Source: Poa pratensis
Lineage: Eukaryota; Streptophyta; Magnoliopsida; Poales; Poaceae
Assembly: GCA_947311845.1 (NCBI GenBank)
Contig: CAMZMU010000080.1
Span: 47,786,381-47,850,380, forward strand
Direction of reading: 5' to 3'
DNA length: 64,000 nucleotides
Shown: positions 42,243 through 57,500 of the stretch, piece after piece
How positions within the stretch are numbered: position 1 is the stretch's first letter
How the letters are laid out: the number at the start of each line of letters is the position of its first letter
Notes under the pieces: model-generated
Databases searched by the model: none
What the model was told of the DNA's origin: nothing
The model's input: the letters and a program-made list of their open reading frames with translations, nothing else
Program-made: the position numbers and the translations under genes

Positions 42243-45200
42243 TCACTTGGCTCGCTTTGCACGGCTCATCCATTTCTTTATAGGGAAAACAGACAGTTTG
42301 GGTCTTCCTGCTTCTCTCAGAGGTAGTGAGTCCGGTGATGATTCCTTCTGCTCATCTGTGTCTTTCTCATCAGAATATGGTAGCAATTCAAATGCACCCC
42401 GTGTAAAACCTCGAGCAATCTGATTATTTTCAAAAGTGAGTTCTCTTAAAGTTATCATTATTGAAGATTCATGGTGGGTGCAAATGGAAAAGGAAACATA
42501 TGATACCTTCAACAAAACCCAAACTTTGAGGGAGCTACTAAGGAGCCCTAATTTAGTCTTCTTGCCTGATGTCAAGTACGTGCACATCTCATGGTCCACT
42601 CTAAGCAAAAATCTAGGCCATGACTTTGGTTTCTCTGGATCGGATTTATGCGCAGAGGCGGCCTGATTCATTGGAAAAGGTTAAGATAATATTTCTTGTC
42701 AATAACTGACTATAGTCTGAGGACAGACAACAAACAAGCATATGTTTTCAGGACTTACAAGGCGTCGGCAGATTTCACGTTCTATCTTAGAATAGGACGT
42801 ATCAAGAGCTTCAACACGACCAATACCATGGCAACATGGACAAGGCTCGCTGATCATGAAAGTAACACTTGGCCGAACCTGCATACAACAGGTATAAAAA
42901 CATTACCAGCAACAGAACAATTTAGACGGTGTCACCATGACTCGAAATTAAAACACAAACAATAGTAGTAAGTATGATTTTACACAAACATTATTACAGC
43001 GTTAAAATATTTTTTAGAACGTTTAGATAATACATTACGGTAATTACTGATGACTGAACAGTTACAACTTCATTTTCGAAAAGAAAAGGGGAAACTAAAG
43101 TTTGCACCTAGTTGCGGAATATTCACTCTCAAAAGGGGAAACTAAAGTTTGCACCTAGTTGCGCCCGCATCTCATTTCGCATGTCGCACTTCCAAGTTTT
43201 CAAAAAATGTGAAATAAATTGTGGACATTGGTTATGATGTTTGTCTTGCATCTACAAAATATCACTCGAAAATTTGACAATATGTGGCCTGCATAAAAAA
43301 GATAAATGATGTGTGAATAGTACATGATACTATTCACATGTGTCTTCTCTTTTTTGCACAGGACACATATGTTCATATTTTGGGATGAAAATTTGTGGAT
43401 GCACTAGAAACAACATAACCAATGTCCATGATTTATTTCGTATTTTTTGAAAACTCAAAAATAGGACATCCGATAAAGGGGTGCGGGCGCAACTAGTTGC
43501 GGAAAACTCAAAAATAGGACATCCGATAAAGTTGATGGACTCATACTTTTGATTTTGGCAGTATTCAGATGATGCCTTTTTGTTGCAGCAAAAATCCCCA
43601 TATTTGAAATTCACGATACACCATAACGATAAGAGGGAGGGCAGGAGAGAACAAAGAACTTCGAACGAGAAGAAAAGGTAATGTCTGAATATGCACTGAC
43701 AATATGAACTTCTGAATCGCACATCCATGTCCGCTAACTTCAACATAGTGAATACTTGCCCAATAAAATTACGGCATACATTGTTTCTCACAGATTGCAA
43801 CCTAAGAGGCATATATTAGGGGGAAAATGTAGTTCAGAATGATCGATTAATCGACTAAGGATACCTAACTGAAAAATCATTGGTATTTGAAATCGTGAAC
43901 TTCAAAAGGAAAATAAACCAGTAAAGCATTAGTGTGTCCAACTTTTTTGTTTATTTAGGCCTTTCAATACCCCGCTGTCAAACATCTTACTATAGCCCAA
44001 TATGCAATATTAGTATCAGCATGATGGCAAAGTGATTCAAGCAATTACCATTTTGCCACTGATAACTCCAAGTAACAACCAACAAGATTTCTTGCACATT
44101 CTTATAAAACTGAAGTTTTCACAGTGTAATCCCAGATAAGTGTCAGCATCCTGGTAAGTGTCAGTAGAACAGCGCATGCACATACCCTTTTTCTAGTTAT
44201 TTCCATCAAACCCAGCTTTGACAATTCTGAAACACCAACGGTCGACCGGTCCTTTTCTACTGCTTTCTTCATTTCTTCATAGACCAGTCTTTTGTTTGCT
44301 GAGAGGGGAATCCTACATTAGACCAAGGATAAAAAGAAGAGCCAGGAAGAAATTTGGTAGACATCGTAAAAATACACACAATCTTATGGACGTTATCAAG
44401 TGCAAGAAATATTGATTAAATAGCCAGGGAAGCATCAGTCTCAAACATAACATCAGAAGAAAAATGAGAATGTCATAATTAAATTATTGACATTGTCAGC
44501 TAAGAATTTAACCAACTATGAAGGATGCCCAACTGGTAAAAGAACAGGGGTGTTCCCTATTACCTGTAGCGGCATTAATTCAGACCATAAGCTAAGCTCT
44601 TAAAACTTCACGAAGCTTCAGTTTTGAAACGAACGAAACTTTTTATGTTACCCAAATTTGACCATGCATTTCCCATGAAAAGAGAAATAATGGCATACCC
44701 AAAAATCAAGCCAACTAATTCCTAATTTTTGCAAAATATCCAGATAAGATAGCCTATAGCTGGCGCGGCCTCCGAAGACACCTATAGCGGGGCTATAACC
44801 CGCTACAGCCACCCTTTAGCCGGCTAATGCACTTAGCGGCATCCTGCGAAAAGGCTATAACCCTGCTATAGCCGGCTATTTAAACTATGTGTAGCACATG
44901 AAAACATGAGAAGTACAGGTCACGGAACGATATTCAAACAAAACTACATTCTGGCAAACTCAAAAAAAAAACTGACAAACGGTACTAGTATACGATTTCG
45001 AATTGTATCAGATAGTCAAATATCAATAGGCTGGTACAAAGAAAAGACAAAGCAAAACGTAAATGTAAGTATAATTGAGTGAGAATCAAAGAAAAATGAA
45101 CAATTCTGGATATCCATTTAGATGACACTTGGTTCTACCAGAGTCGAAGTGAATGTCTTACAATCATCTGTCATATCGATAAAATCAACAACAATGATGC

Positions 45201-48200
45201 CACCAATATCCCTCAAGCGCAGCTCACGAGCAATCTGCATTGAAGAAGTTTCAAGATCAGCAATCAAGTCCGTTACTCTAATAATTTGCATACTTCAGAT
45301 ATACAATTAATCTATGTAAGCCACGTTTTTTATCATGTTCCATAGCGGGTTGCTACAAAACAATGGTAGCGAGTTGCAGGTATGGTGTCATAGTGCAAAC
45401 TGCAAAGCAGTTTTAGGCTGATAATTGGATAGCAACGCAAGTATAATATCAGTAATAAATGGAACTGGAATCCCGACGAAGGCTGACTATTCCAGTTGAA
45501 AGATGAGAAATATCCTGTGAAGTTAAGTTCACTACTCATCTTAAAAGGCATGCAGAAGGTTGAAGCAAAATTTTGGGCCCTATGACCGATAATTGCTTAT
45601 GTAGTACTTGAAGTGAAATAAAGAACAATTCCTTCATGAACCATACACGTTGACAGGACTCACGGTTAAAAAATGTGCGCCTAGAAGGGCGTTTAAGTGC
45701 ACCTTGATGCTAGGCGACAGCAGAATGTCAACTTGATGCAGTAAGACAATGAAATTGCCGAATTGTCTGCTGTCGCCTAGTTGCAAATAATTGCTCAAGG
45801 TGCAAATAATTAAAGCGTGAGTGCTGTCAATGTCAACAGCAGACAATTACTAAAAAAATGCTATGACCTTGATGCAGCAAGACAATGAAATTGCAAATAA
45901 TTGCTCTATTAGTAATTAAAGCAATGAGATTGAAGGTAAATGACCACAAAACTACACAGAAAAAGTAAATATAAACATAAAGGTCAACTTGATGACATGG
46001 ATTCCCAGAGACAATTCGGAAGCAAATGTACTGTTTTCCCACAAAGCAACAGCATAAAGCACATACTTGCTTTGCAGCTTCCAGATTGACATCTAAAATA
46101 GCCTTCTCCTGCGACGTCCCTTGACCAAACATACTGTGACCACCATTCACATCAATAGAAACTAGAGCTTCAGTCTGTTCTATGATTAAAGAACCCCCAT
46201 TCTGTAGCACAACCCTGCAACAAAGCGAACACTATCATGTTACTGCAGAAATTTATAAGCATCTCTAATATCAGTTTCATCGAACATTTTTGTCTGCTTC
46301 TCAACAGATTTATAAACACCTACTTCCCAAAGACATTTTGCACATGATGGATCAGCAATTACAAAAAAACTATTTTTTCGCGAAAACGCAAAAAGCATTG
46401 CATTTCGATGCATTGATAGAAAGAAGGTTTATGTACAAGTCCAAGAAAGGATGAACACCGCACCATCCAACTCAAGCCAAATGATCTAAACTAGGGGAGC
46501 AGTTGGCGAAGACCAAAGCCTTCCAAGTGGAGAGCTGGTCCGGAAGTCACTCCACGAGTGGCTGGAAAGCCTAACTCAGAAGCAACGGAGCTTCAACAGG
46601 CTGAAGCCTGCCCTCCAAACATTCAAAATAAAAAACTTCTAGTATTAATCTGGTCCCAGCGACCCAGCCCATAAGCTAAACTCCCAAGCGGCCAAGCCCA
46701 CACAACTAGCACCGTCGCACCTCGCAAGCACAGGCAGGCATTCCTCTTCTAAGCACGGAAACCCCCCTCGCTCAAGCCGCAACCAGAGCAGCAGCCCTTG
46801 GTCATGGGGGCCGGCCGGCCGAGGAGCCACAGGCGACGGGCGACCGGGGATCTGGCGGAGAAGATGATTGTCGGAGCGCCGCACCAGCAGGCAGCAGCAT
46901 GCCCACGATCGCTAATAGTTGCTAATTTGGACATATGGCTTGCAGATGGACACTTGGTCATTTAGGATAGATATTTTGGTTTGAACTTTGGAGGCGTTCT
47001 AAAATAGCTTCAATCTTCAGTAAGAAGCAATGTCGATACATTTGTTGTCTTTTTAATTGTTGCTTCTCTAGCACTTGATGTATTGGTGTGTGAATTCTAT
47101 GCTTTTGACCTAGAAACATTGTGGTATAGTCAACAAGTCTATTTTGCTAAACAGATCCAAAATTTGGCTCAAAATTTTATGTTTATTATAAAAAAATCCC
47201 AAAAGAATCTAGTAAATACCAAGCCCAGTAGTAATCCGGAAAAGTTTGAGCTTACTTGCGCTAAAGGATTAATTGATAACGATTTTTTTTTCAAAAACAT
47301 CCTATAGTTCATCCGCGGTTAACTTTGAGCCCACCCTCTATTTTCTTCCTGGACTCACCGTTGCTCAGAAGTCTCCTGATCGGGAGGGGGATTCTAAGAT
47401 ACTTGACAGGGTAGGGTGCGAACTGGCACTCTGTAACCGCCGCCGCCTGGAGAGCCTTCCTCCTCCGAACAAGAAATGGGGGAACACTTCACAAAGTTAG
47501 TATGCAGTCCAGATGCATCCTCAAAGAGCACAAGAATGCTGCAAATCGTGCAACTCTGTCTCATCCGGCTGGCAGAAGATGACCACGTCATCCGCGTAGA
47601 GTGAAGCCGACATGACCAACTCCTGATGCACTAGCTGCCGAAGGATCCCCAACTACGTGACCCTAGCCAAAAACTTGTTGAGCGTGTTAATCACCAACAC
47701 AAACAACTATGGCGACAAGGGATCTCCTATCCACCAGCTGATTCAAGTCTAGGTTCTAGATGCCAGTCTTCACCACAAGCTTGGCGAAGATGCCGATCAG
47801 GCGGATAGGGGTAGTCACGCAAAGCAGCCGTATCAGGGAGCTTAGGCAGCAGGATTAATACCAGAAAGTTAAAATGGAGCCGAGCTACGCATAGCTCGGT
47901 ATTTTTAAAAAATCAAAATCTGAATTTTATGTTTCAAGAAATTCAAAACAAAAATCCTAGGTGTCGATTATGTCGAGATCTACAACTGTGAAAAATTTCA
48001 ATGCAAAGTACACATTTGTTAGTAGAAGAAGGCTATGGCATCGCCCTCACCCAGCCATGCAATCATGGCCCTCTGACGGGTCATGGTGCGCTCAAGCGAG
48101 GCCATCCCAAGGTAGACATGCTTGAGACGGGTGTGTAGCCGCGCGCTCATCAAAAAAGAGCTGTTATGTGGGCCAGCCCACCCAACGTGGAAAGTCCAGT

Positions 48201-51200
48201 TAATTAAGTACTCGTGTTAGGAAAGAGTCCAGTCAGTTTAGATATCCTATTAGAGTTCGAATAGATTTACTGCCTTGTTGATCAAGTCTTGTCTACTATA
48301 TAAAGGGGCCGACCCCTATCAATAAAGCAGAGAAGATTATTGTCGTTTACTTTTATCTACTTTTCAGTAATTAGGGTTAGGTTGATAGTAGATTCTTACA
48401 ATTTGGTATCAGAGCCATCTACGATGGGGGACGATCTCAAGAACGATGATATCAACCTCCTGCTGAAGGATCTGGCAACCCAGCTGAAGGAAGTGGTGGC
48501 GCAGCGGACCGCCAACCAGGCCTTCATGGAGAAAATCGTCCAGCGCCCCAGCGCTCCACCATCTGCCGCCATGGTCGACCCTCGAGTAGGGGCGCTCAAC
48601 TTCACCAGCACGCACACGGGGTTTCAGTCGGCAACCAGCGGCTCCTCCGCCGCCGCCTCCACGCCGGCGCATGCCTCCACCGCCACCCTGATAAGCGCAG
48701 GATCTGATCCGCGCATTCACGCGCCGCCTCCCCAATTTCTGACCCCCCAGATTTTCACGTAGCAAACTGGCCCTCCACCACCCCACCACCAACCCTCTTA
48801 CCCTTCGTTCAACCCAGCACTCTTCGCCTCTCCACCGCCAGCGCCCTACCATCAGCCACCCACCACCCCTTACCAGCCACCGCCTCAACCACTACAGACA
48901 CAGCCCACACATGCCGCCTCGCCGTACCTCACATCTATTCCCCCCTCCCTTACCAGCACCAACACCCTGGTCACGGCTCCAGCTCTGATGTCCCACGATT
49001 CCATAAGCTCGACTTTCCAACCTACGATGGTTCCGTCGATCCACTCGGCTGGCTTCATCGTTGTGAACAATTCTTCCGGGGTCAACGCACACAAGAGGCT
49101 GACAAGGTGTGGACAGCAGCATACCACCTCGTGGACACAGCTCAGTTCTGGTACCTCCAATTTGAGCGTGATCATGGCATCCCATCCTGGAAGCACTTCA
49201 AGGAGGCGTGTCACCTTCAGTTTGGGCCATCTGTGCGTGCCAATCCCCTCGGCGAGTTGGCTCGCCTTACGTTCACCTCCACGGTTGCCGACTACACAAG
49301 CAGATTTATGGCGCTCTTGTGCAGGACTAACGAGCCATTGAGCTCAGCCCAGCAATGTTACCTTTACACAGCCGGGCTTCCCGAGGGCCTTAGAGTTGAT
49401 GTTGAGCTTCAGCAACCGGTTGACCTCCATACAGCCATCTCCTTCGCCAAGGCCTATGAACAGCGACATTGCCCTCCACCAACATCAGCACAACAGCCTT
49501 GTGGGTCTATAGGGCCATTGTGCCCCTCCGGTCCTCCTGCAGTCAACGCAGCTACAATATCTTCCCCGCCACCGCTAGCACGACTAGCACTGCCGTCGAC
49601 CACTCCAGAGCCAACACCGCCACGGCAAGTTCGGCGCCTCACTCCGGCAGAGTTGGGGGCCTTTGCTTCAACTGTGACGAGACTTATGTTCGGGGTCACC
49701 GGTGTGCACGGCTCTTCATCGAGGCTGACGACTACGAACAAGATACCTATGTAACTTAAGAGCCTACAGCTTGCGGACAAGCTGTTTTTCGAGGAAGGGA
49801 GAATTGTTATGTGTGGGCCAGCCCACCCAACGTGGAAAGTCGAGTTAATTAAGTATTCGTGTTAGGAAAGAGTCCAGTCAGTTTAGATATCCTATTAGAG
49901 TTCGAATAGATTTACTAGCTTGTTGATCAAGTCTTGTCTACTATATAAAGGGACCGACCCCTATCAATAAAGCAGAGAAGATTATTGTCGTTTACTTTTA
50001 TCTACTTTTCAGTAATTAGGGTTAGGTCGATAGTAGATTCTTTCAAGAGCTATCATCACTCCATCGCAATGTCGAGCCGGTAAACCACCTACCGCAATAT
50101 CATAAGCTGCAGTTTCACACACCGTACCTTCTTATCATTCTAGCTCATGAGTTGGCGCAAGATGCGCTTGAACTTAGCGAAGAGGCGGCAGAAGGGATTC
50201 ATGTCCCCATCATGCACCGGTGGAGGTTCTCGTTGAGTTTCATCCTTGTCCCGGTAGATGATGTTGAAGTCCCCGCATAGGACCCATGGCCTGTCTGGGT
50301 AGAGCATAAGCCATGCCCTCCGCGAGGAAGGCGACTTAGCCTCATCTCCTAGGGCATGTAGACGCATGTCAGCCACCACCATAGGGATGTCGTCACACCC
50401 GGGTTTGGAGGCTTGGCCGGGTCAAACCTCCACGAGTTGGCCACCCTCCATATCCGCAAGAGGCAGAGAACAGCCTCCAATGATCGCTGAGAGGGTACAC
50501 ACGTAGAGCTCCCCAGTACCTCCCCAGTAGCTCCCTAGTAGCCTCGATCATGTCCACCCCGAGGGCACCTCCAACAACTTGTGGTATTCCTCCAAGGATG
50601 CTGTCGAAGGCGCCCAGCTTCCACATAAGGTTCCGTTGTGCACGCTGTTCCGCGTTGAGACCGCATGGCTGACCCGCGATCCGCAAACTCGGCGAGGTTG
50701 ACCATCCATCGCCAGCAGACTTCTAACTGTTAGTATTTTTTATATTGGCAGCTAAGGAGCAGGTGCACATACAATACCAAGCCACTGTAGTTGTGGCACT
50801 CTACCCAGTTAGTTCGTTAAATTAGTTCATTCTTGGTAAGGAAGAAGTGATATAAGATATGGTTACAGCAATACAAAGATGAATTCCTCACTACCCCACA
50901 AATTCAAGCTCCCTGGTCCACACATACAAAACTACTTATGAAACTCGAATATACAGCAGGCACATGCACTTTTGCTCTCCAGTAGAGCGGCTCCCATATA
51001 TCATACACAGCAAGCAAAAACATTAGCATCTGTAAATCATTAAATCTACATCAGTAATGCAGGAAGAGACATTATACCTTTTGCAGAGAATATTATCGAT
51101 CTCCTTTTCAATTTTATATTCATCAAACATAGGAGTTCTTTTCTCATAGAGATCAACTCTGTTGCACAACTCAGGTGCAACTTCTTGGAGATAGCTCGTG

Positions 51201-51482
51201 ACCTAGAAATGCAAGATAGAAAACATTGTATATCTTAACAGGACTGGAGAATATGAATTTCTAATCAGAATGGACAATGACCCACAAGGCCACAATGTAA
51301 TAAAGGTAGGGCACACATGTTTTACTTTACATGCATAACATAACACTAGTACGCTAATAAGGATCAAGGCAGAGGCCAGCGTTTGGGCGTGTGCAGGGGC
51401 CTTAGGTCTTAGTCTTTCTGTCAAGCACCTGATATGTCACTGATTGGTTGTTACGCGTGAGTTGTAACCCGCCTCTCTCTAT

Positions 51483-51516
<34 letters not shown>

Positions 51517-54500
51517 AGCCTTTTTTCCCAAACAAGTTGGGGTAGGCAAACCCGCCTCTCTCTATGCTTGTAAATAATTTCCTTCCTTTTATATGAAACG
51601 AGATGCAATCCTTTTGCGTTTTCTCAAAAAAAAATACATTAGTATGCTAATAGTATATATAAAGTGTACAACTATCCATGTTTAATTATTAGGCTTATGT
51701 GACAGAACAAACAATAGGCAGAACTGTTTGAGAGAAACAAGGTTCCAAGTGTTGACTTCTTAAACTGCAGAACTAACAGGCATATAGAACCCAACCTCTG
51801 TCCAGAGGGACACACCATAAAGAATGCATCAGAATCAAGGAAAATAATTTACAAGAAATATGTCTTCAAGAGTTTAAACAGCTATAAACATATCACAGAT
51901 CAAGCTAGTCACCTCATGGTAGGTACGAGGAGAATCCACAACCAACCTCTTAACCTAAGTGAAGAATAGCAGATAATCAGGATTCGAGTAAAGCATTTGA
52001 AAAATAAACTCGTGATAAAAAACTATCAGTTGTGCTGTCTATAAATAGTATACAAGCTTAACTCACCTTCTCATTAAAATCATCTTGAACAATAGATAGA
52101 GCCTGACCCTTTGATCTATACAGCATGACAGGAACTGCACCTTCCACACCCTCCTCGGCAGCTAAGGCGGCAGATTGAGCATGTTCAGTTATTCCTTTCC
52201 AGGTAGATAACAAGCGATCAAGGTCCTTCTGCAACTCTTCCCATGAGTGGCCAGCAGCAACTGTACGAGCCGTCAGAGTAAATCCAGGAGGTCGTAATAA
52301 CTTTGTAATGCCCTTCAACCGGGTGCGCTCTATCCCAGTAATCTTTTTTGACACTCCAACTTTGTTACCACGGGAAACCAATATCTGCAATTTGATGTGG
52401 AAGGGATGCTTAAGAAAATAATGATAGGTAGCTGAAAAATATTATCGTATACATGCACATAACAGTATTCATCAGCAGAAGATACTCACTCCATTCTAAA
52501 ATATAAGATACATAAACATGTGTCCGGTGAAGATCTTTAAACTTTGACCACTAATATATGTGAAAATATATAGACTGGAAAAGTAAGAATAATATCGTTG
52601 CATTTATCTTGCGACATATTTTTATGCCATGTGTCCTTTTTACTATTGTAGGCGCATTATAAGTGAACCGTAGTCAAAATCATGCATTGGAGACCATGAA
52701 AAAGCAAGCGCACCTTTCATTTTGGAATGGAGGGGGTATGATATAGCAAGCTATGACCAATTTCGAGGTGCTTAATCTGTTTGCTTTTATGTGTACTCCT
52801 CTTACATACTATTTAGGGACTATCTGAAAAGGGGTATTTCTTTGTAAGTTTTGGTATTTAGACCAAAATACCCCTGACCAAATTAATCATCAGTGAAATC
52901 ACTACAATGTTATAATGGCAAATGCCCATAAGCGAAATTACTTCGGGTAAGTTAAGATCATTGTTTCCTTTGAGATCAGAAGTCGGAAAGGTTTCTCACA
53001 CAATAAAGCAGATAATAGCCTTTTATAGCATGCTTTGCAAGTGCATATGTTATAGCATGTCGTACATGTTTGATTTTTTCTTCACACTTTTCTTCATGTC
53101 TGCAAAGTGCATTCTTGCAACAGGGTGCGGACACAAATAGTTGTGGTTCCCTGAACTAACTGGCTGTATTCAGAAATGAAGGATAACTTTTTTTTTGCAG
53201 GAAAATGAAGGGTTATTTTAGCAGTCTGAGATAATCGTTTTGTGTGGTTCGTGTATCATTGGAAAACAAGAGATTATAAAGCATTTAAATGTAATGCAAA
53301 GGCATGAGAGAGAGCTAACTGTGTTAATCTTACATACCCAAAATCGGCTTCTTAAGCATGAAAAGGGACTCAGCGTTGGGCCTTTGGTACCCAATCCCTC
53401 CTTGACAACTTGAACCATAATTTTTGTGCCCTTGCGAACTTGAGACCACTTACATCCATTTTTGTCATCATTAGATTCCCTCAAAGCATGTTGAATGGAA
53501 GATAACGTTTTAATATCATTGGAGATCTCTGACTGATCTCCTGGTAGAAGATCATTGTATTCGTCTTCCATGTGGTCATCAGTTTCATCATCACAACCAG
53601 TGACACTTCCGAATTCAGCACAATCAATCATCTTTATCTTAGAATAGGACACAAATTCCATGCCTTGTTCATTTTCCCTAACATTGTGAGGCAGAAATGT
53701 TGATGCACCCTCATCATTTTCTTCATGTCCAAACTCCTCGTCGGCAATATCATCATCATCGTCATCATCATCATCACCGTTTGTTGGAAGGCTCTCATCA
53801 TTATAATCAGAACCATTAGGAGAACCTCCTTTAATGTCCTTGACAATTTGAGGATACACAAATGGATCACGGTTTTGCTTTATGCTCATAAGTGAAGGTC
53901 TCGAAATTCCAATGTCAACAAAAGCACCTCCCATATGAGGCACAAGTTTTGTTACTATACCTAAATAAATACTGTCACAATGCACATTGTTTTTTATGGG
54001 CTCCAGCAAGAGTTCGACTAGTTTCCCATCTTCCAATACTGCAATCCTCTGCATGGTGCAGATAGAGGAGTTAATTAGTATGACTCTTGGTGAATGTTCA
54101 CCAGCAGCCGGCATATCCACCTCCAAAGGTGCTGGGATTTTTTCAATTTTTCTTAATTTTTTTATAATATCCTGTGCTTCTATTTTTTCTTTAGTTTTAA
54201 CACCAGTTCCGTTTGCTATCACCCAAGATTGAAATAACCATGGCTCCTCCACAGGCTCGTCATGTACATGCACGCTCTCTGTTACTTCACCCGAATCCTT
54301 TTCTGTATTCAAAAACTTACTTCTATCTTTCTTGCGTTTCACTGGTGCAACAGAGTTCTTTGCTGAGACCATAGATCCAACAATCCATGGCTCCTCAACA
54401 GGCTGATTTCTCTCATGTTGGTTTACACTTACTTTGACTGAATTTGGTTTATGAGCTTTAGTAAAATCATCATGCACACTGATGGATGGACTCTCTGTAT

Positions 54501-57500
54501 CTGATGAATGGTTCACATGTAAAGCTGTGCCATTCCCAAGTCTCAGAATAATATGCGCACCTGCCAATCAACTGGAAACATTAAGTGTTCAGCAACTCTA
54601 AGGAGACCGCAACTAATACTAATTAAGTGAAAATGTGTGGTAGTGCAACATTACCTACAGATGAAGCCCGATCCACCATATCTATAACAGAGTGGGCTTT
54701 CACAATGCTCTCAGGCTTCACACTCTCAGCAATTTGATCTTCATGAAAATCAGCTTCCATCAGCCAGGATCCCCAGGAAGGAGAGGGAATACCAGCCACA
54801 CTGGTTTTCATCCACAGATCTTTCACAAGGATGCCATGTTTTTTCTGGCTAACTGAAGGTATCGATAAGGAGCACTCAGGACCAGGTCTCCATATGATAT
54901 CATTAGAGGAACCCTTTTCCTCTCGAACAAAATAATTATATTTGAAATGCACCCCATATGGTACCTGAAAGCGTGTAACATTCAAAAAAGTACTAATCAA
55001 TATATATGACAGCCATCTTTATGATAATAACAATGAAAAGGTAAATTAAATAGAATTTTACACGAAAACATTTCCTCTCTAAACAAAACCTGTCTGTAAA
55101 GTGGCCAGTTTAAAATGATAGTTGGATGGATAAAATACAGAAATATGTGTCCCATCCTCCAAATATGTTCAATATGACATGACGTTCCTTGCTATCAAAA
55201 TTCATAAACAAAAGGATTGTGCAAAGTAAAACCTAAACCGATCAACCCCAAAAGGAAAACATGAAGCAAGCGGAAAATGACAATATGGTATCTACTAAGG
55301 TATGCTTGGAGTGTAACCAAAGCATGCCTTGCCAAATTTTAGGCGAGGGACAAAAAATATTAGACATTTTTTGGATGGTCTCCAACTTTTTGGCCAATGT
55401 TCCTTTGCCAACTCCAATTGACTTTTCGAGCCATTGTTGGCAAAATCATGGGTAGAGAAAACCTCAACAAAAATTTTGGCTAGCCAATTTTTTGGTAGGC
55501 AAACCTTGGGCATGAACAAAACACGCCCTAACTTTGCGAGAACTTGAGATCAAAGAGACACAGTTCTAAATAAAATAATAAAAAAGCCAACTGAGGAACA
55601 TGCCAACTGGTCATCAGATGCAATATGGGAGGATTAAAGAAATTAGAAGCATACACATATGTAGGGCCATTTGTTGAATGGAGAGAACTCATTAGATACA
55701 GCAGCAGAACAAACATGCTGCCAGAAATAAACCTATGAAGCAAATGATGGATCATTGTGACCTTAGACCATTCAGAGGGAAATAGCAAAGCACCTTCGCA
55801 CGTTACAATAGATAGCAACAATAGAAAGAATAATGTGGTTGGTCTCAATGCTACATCATAAAGGAAGAAAATCAAAGGAACAGAATCAAAACAAAACAAA
55901 AATTAGGCTATGCAAAACACTTGAAGTCTACAGCGGGATATAATCCAATTATTGTATTCTGAAAAACGTTTCTAAATTTGTGTTTGCTTCTCTCACCTCC
56001 TAGGAGGCTTGTAAACTTAACTTTTCCCTTTTCAATGAAATGAAACGCAAAGGCTTCCTGCCGTTTCTCAGACAAAAAATTCCGTTGCTCTATTCAAATC
56101 GATCATAAGGTCCAACCAAAAACATCACTTTTAGACAAAAGGTACCGCACAGATCCATACAGAGGCATTTTTTATTTATTAAGCAAGATCTCTTCCGGAA
56201 CACTAAATTCAATTGTAGTCATGTACTTTGCACAAGTCCAGTCTGTTTTCTACTTGATCTTGACCATACCTTCAATGTTACCTTGCTTAGATGGTATAAT
56301 AAGTTTAGGAAAGGGTCCAAGGATGCACCATATCACTTGACTAGCTGACACTAAGTTATTTCTGTTGGAAGAGGAGTTACCTTTATTTCAGCCGTCCATT
56401 CATTTTTACTTTTAATAGAAGGATCCAACTGAACAGCCATATCAGGTTCCCAACAACCCAGGGTAACTGGATCGCCTGTTACGAAGATTATGCAACCATC
56501 CAAAACATCTGCTTTAAGGTTCCATGATATCGTACAGAATCCTTTACAGGTTATGACCGAGTCATCTGTAACAAACAAACTGGGGATGACATAAACTTCA
56601 AAACATCCACAATCTGATAAAGTATTTCTGGTGCACATGTTTTTAAACCATATAGCTACAGCTTAGCTTAAATATATTAAAAGTACATATATTAAGGCCG
56701 AATAAAATGCACAATTTTACTGAACCCAATTTTTTTTATTAATTTAACAAGTGAGAGACGATAAGTTGTTTTGCTGCCATCAACACTGCGGGAGAGCGCC
56801 CAGTGCGCCGCACCAGAACTTACTCTCCCCATCGGTGACCACCTCATCTCATCGATACCGGCTCCATCCTCCTCACCCACGCCAGCCGTGGAGCCACGCC
56901 CCAGCTCCCATCTTCGCCCCGCCCACGAGCTTCACCTTGCCGAGCTGGTCACTGAGCCGCGCACCCCCACCAGCGACCCCTCCCGCTGCCCGGACAGCTC
57001 CATATGTATCCTCCAGCACTCAGCGGAGATTGTTAAAACGGAGGTCGTCCTGAAGGACGCTCTCACTGGACCACACCCTCTGAGGTCAACCAGGTGGTGG
57101 TCTGGTCTAATCCCTGGGCGTTGTCATGGATGCATTCTTCTTCCACGTCCATGCACCTGAAGACTTTCTCATTCTCTTTTTCCACACCGCCTCCTGGGAG
57201 CATGGGAGCACGACACAGGCCGTCTTTGCCTCCACTCCCCCCCCGCACGCACCCACAACCACCATTTTTGTGTGTTACTTAAGCCATGGGCATGCAACTT
57301 GCCAGACCTGCTTGTGAGACTACACTTCCGTGTGGACATCGAGATGGTAGCATCTCAGCGAACGCCTAAAGCATAGCCACAACTGAATCACAACTTGCTA
57401 GTCGTCCGTGGACTCCGCCGCTGCCGGCGTGTCTCCGTTCGTCCGCCGCCAGCCCGACGTCACCACCGTTCTCCATGACATGGTGGTCTACGGCTGGCCC

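Larger units (their letters stand above)
48162..50045 (+). mobile_element. gag-only LTR retrotransposon (TR-GAG type), 1.9 kb
   Basis: Two nearly identical LTRs (48162-48400 and 49805-50045) are flanked by AGAGC at 48157-48161 and 50046-50050. A tRNA-iMet-type primer-binding site adjoins the first LTR and a purine tract precedes the second. Between them only gag is encoded; there is no protease, RT or integrase. This is the structure of terminal-repeat retrotransposons with gag, which rely on enzymes of other elements. It is nested in LINE-B inside RNE intron 8, on the strand opposite to RNE. The few LTR differences suggest a fairly recent insertion. Confidence 0.95.

Noticed and set aside
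51402..51608. Minus-strand frame with poly-cysteine
   Set aside because: Product of a CAA microsatellite within a LINE tail.
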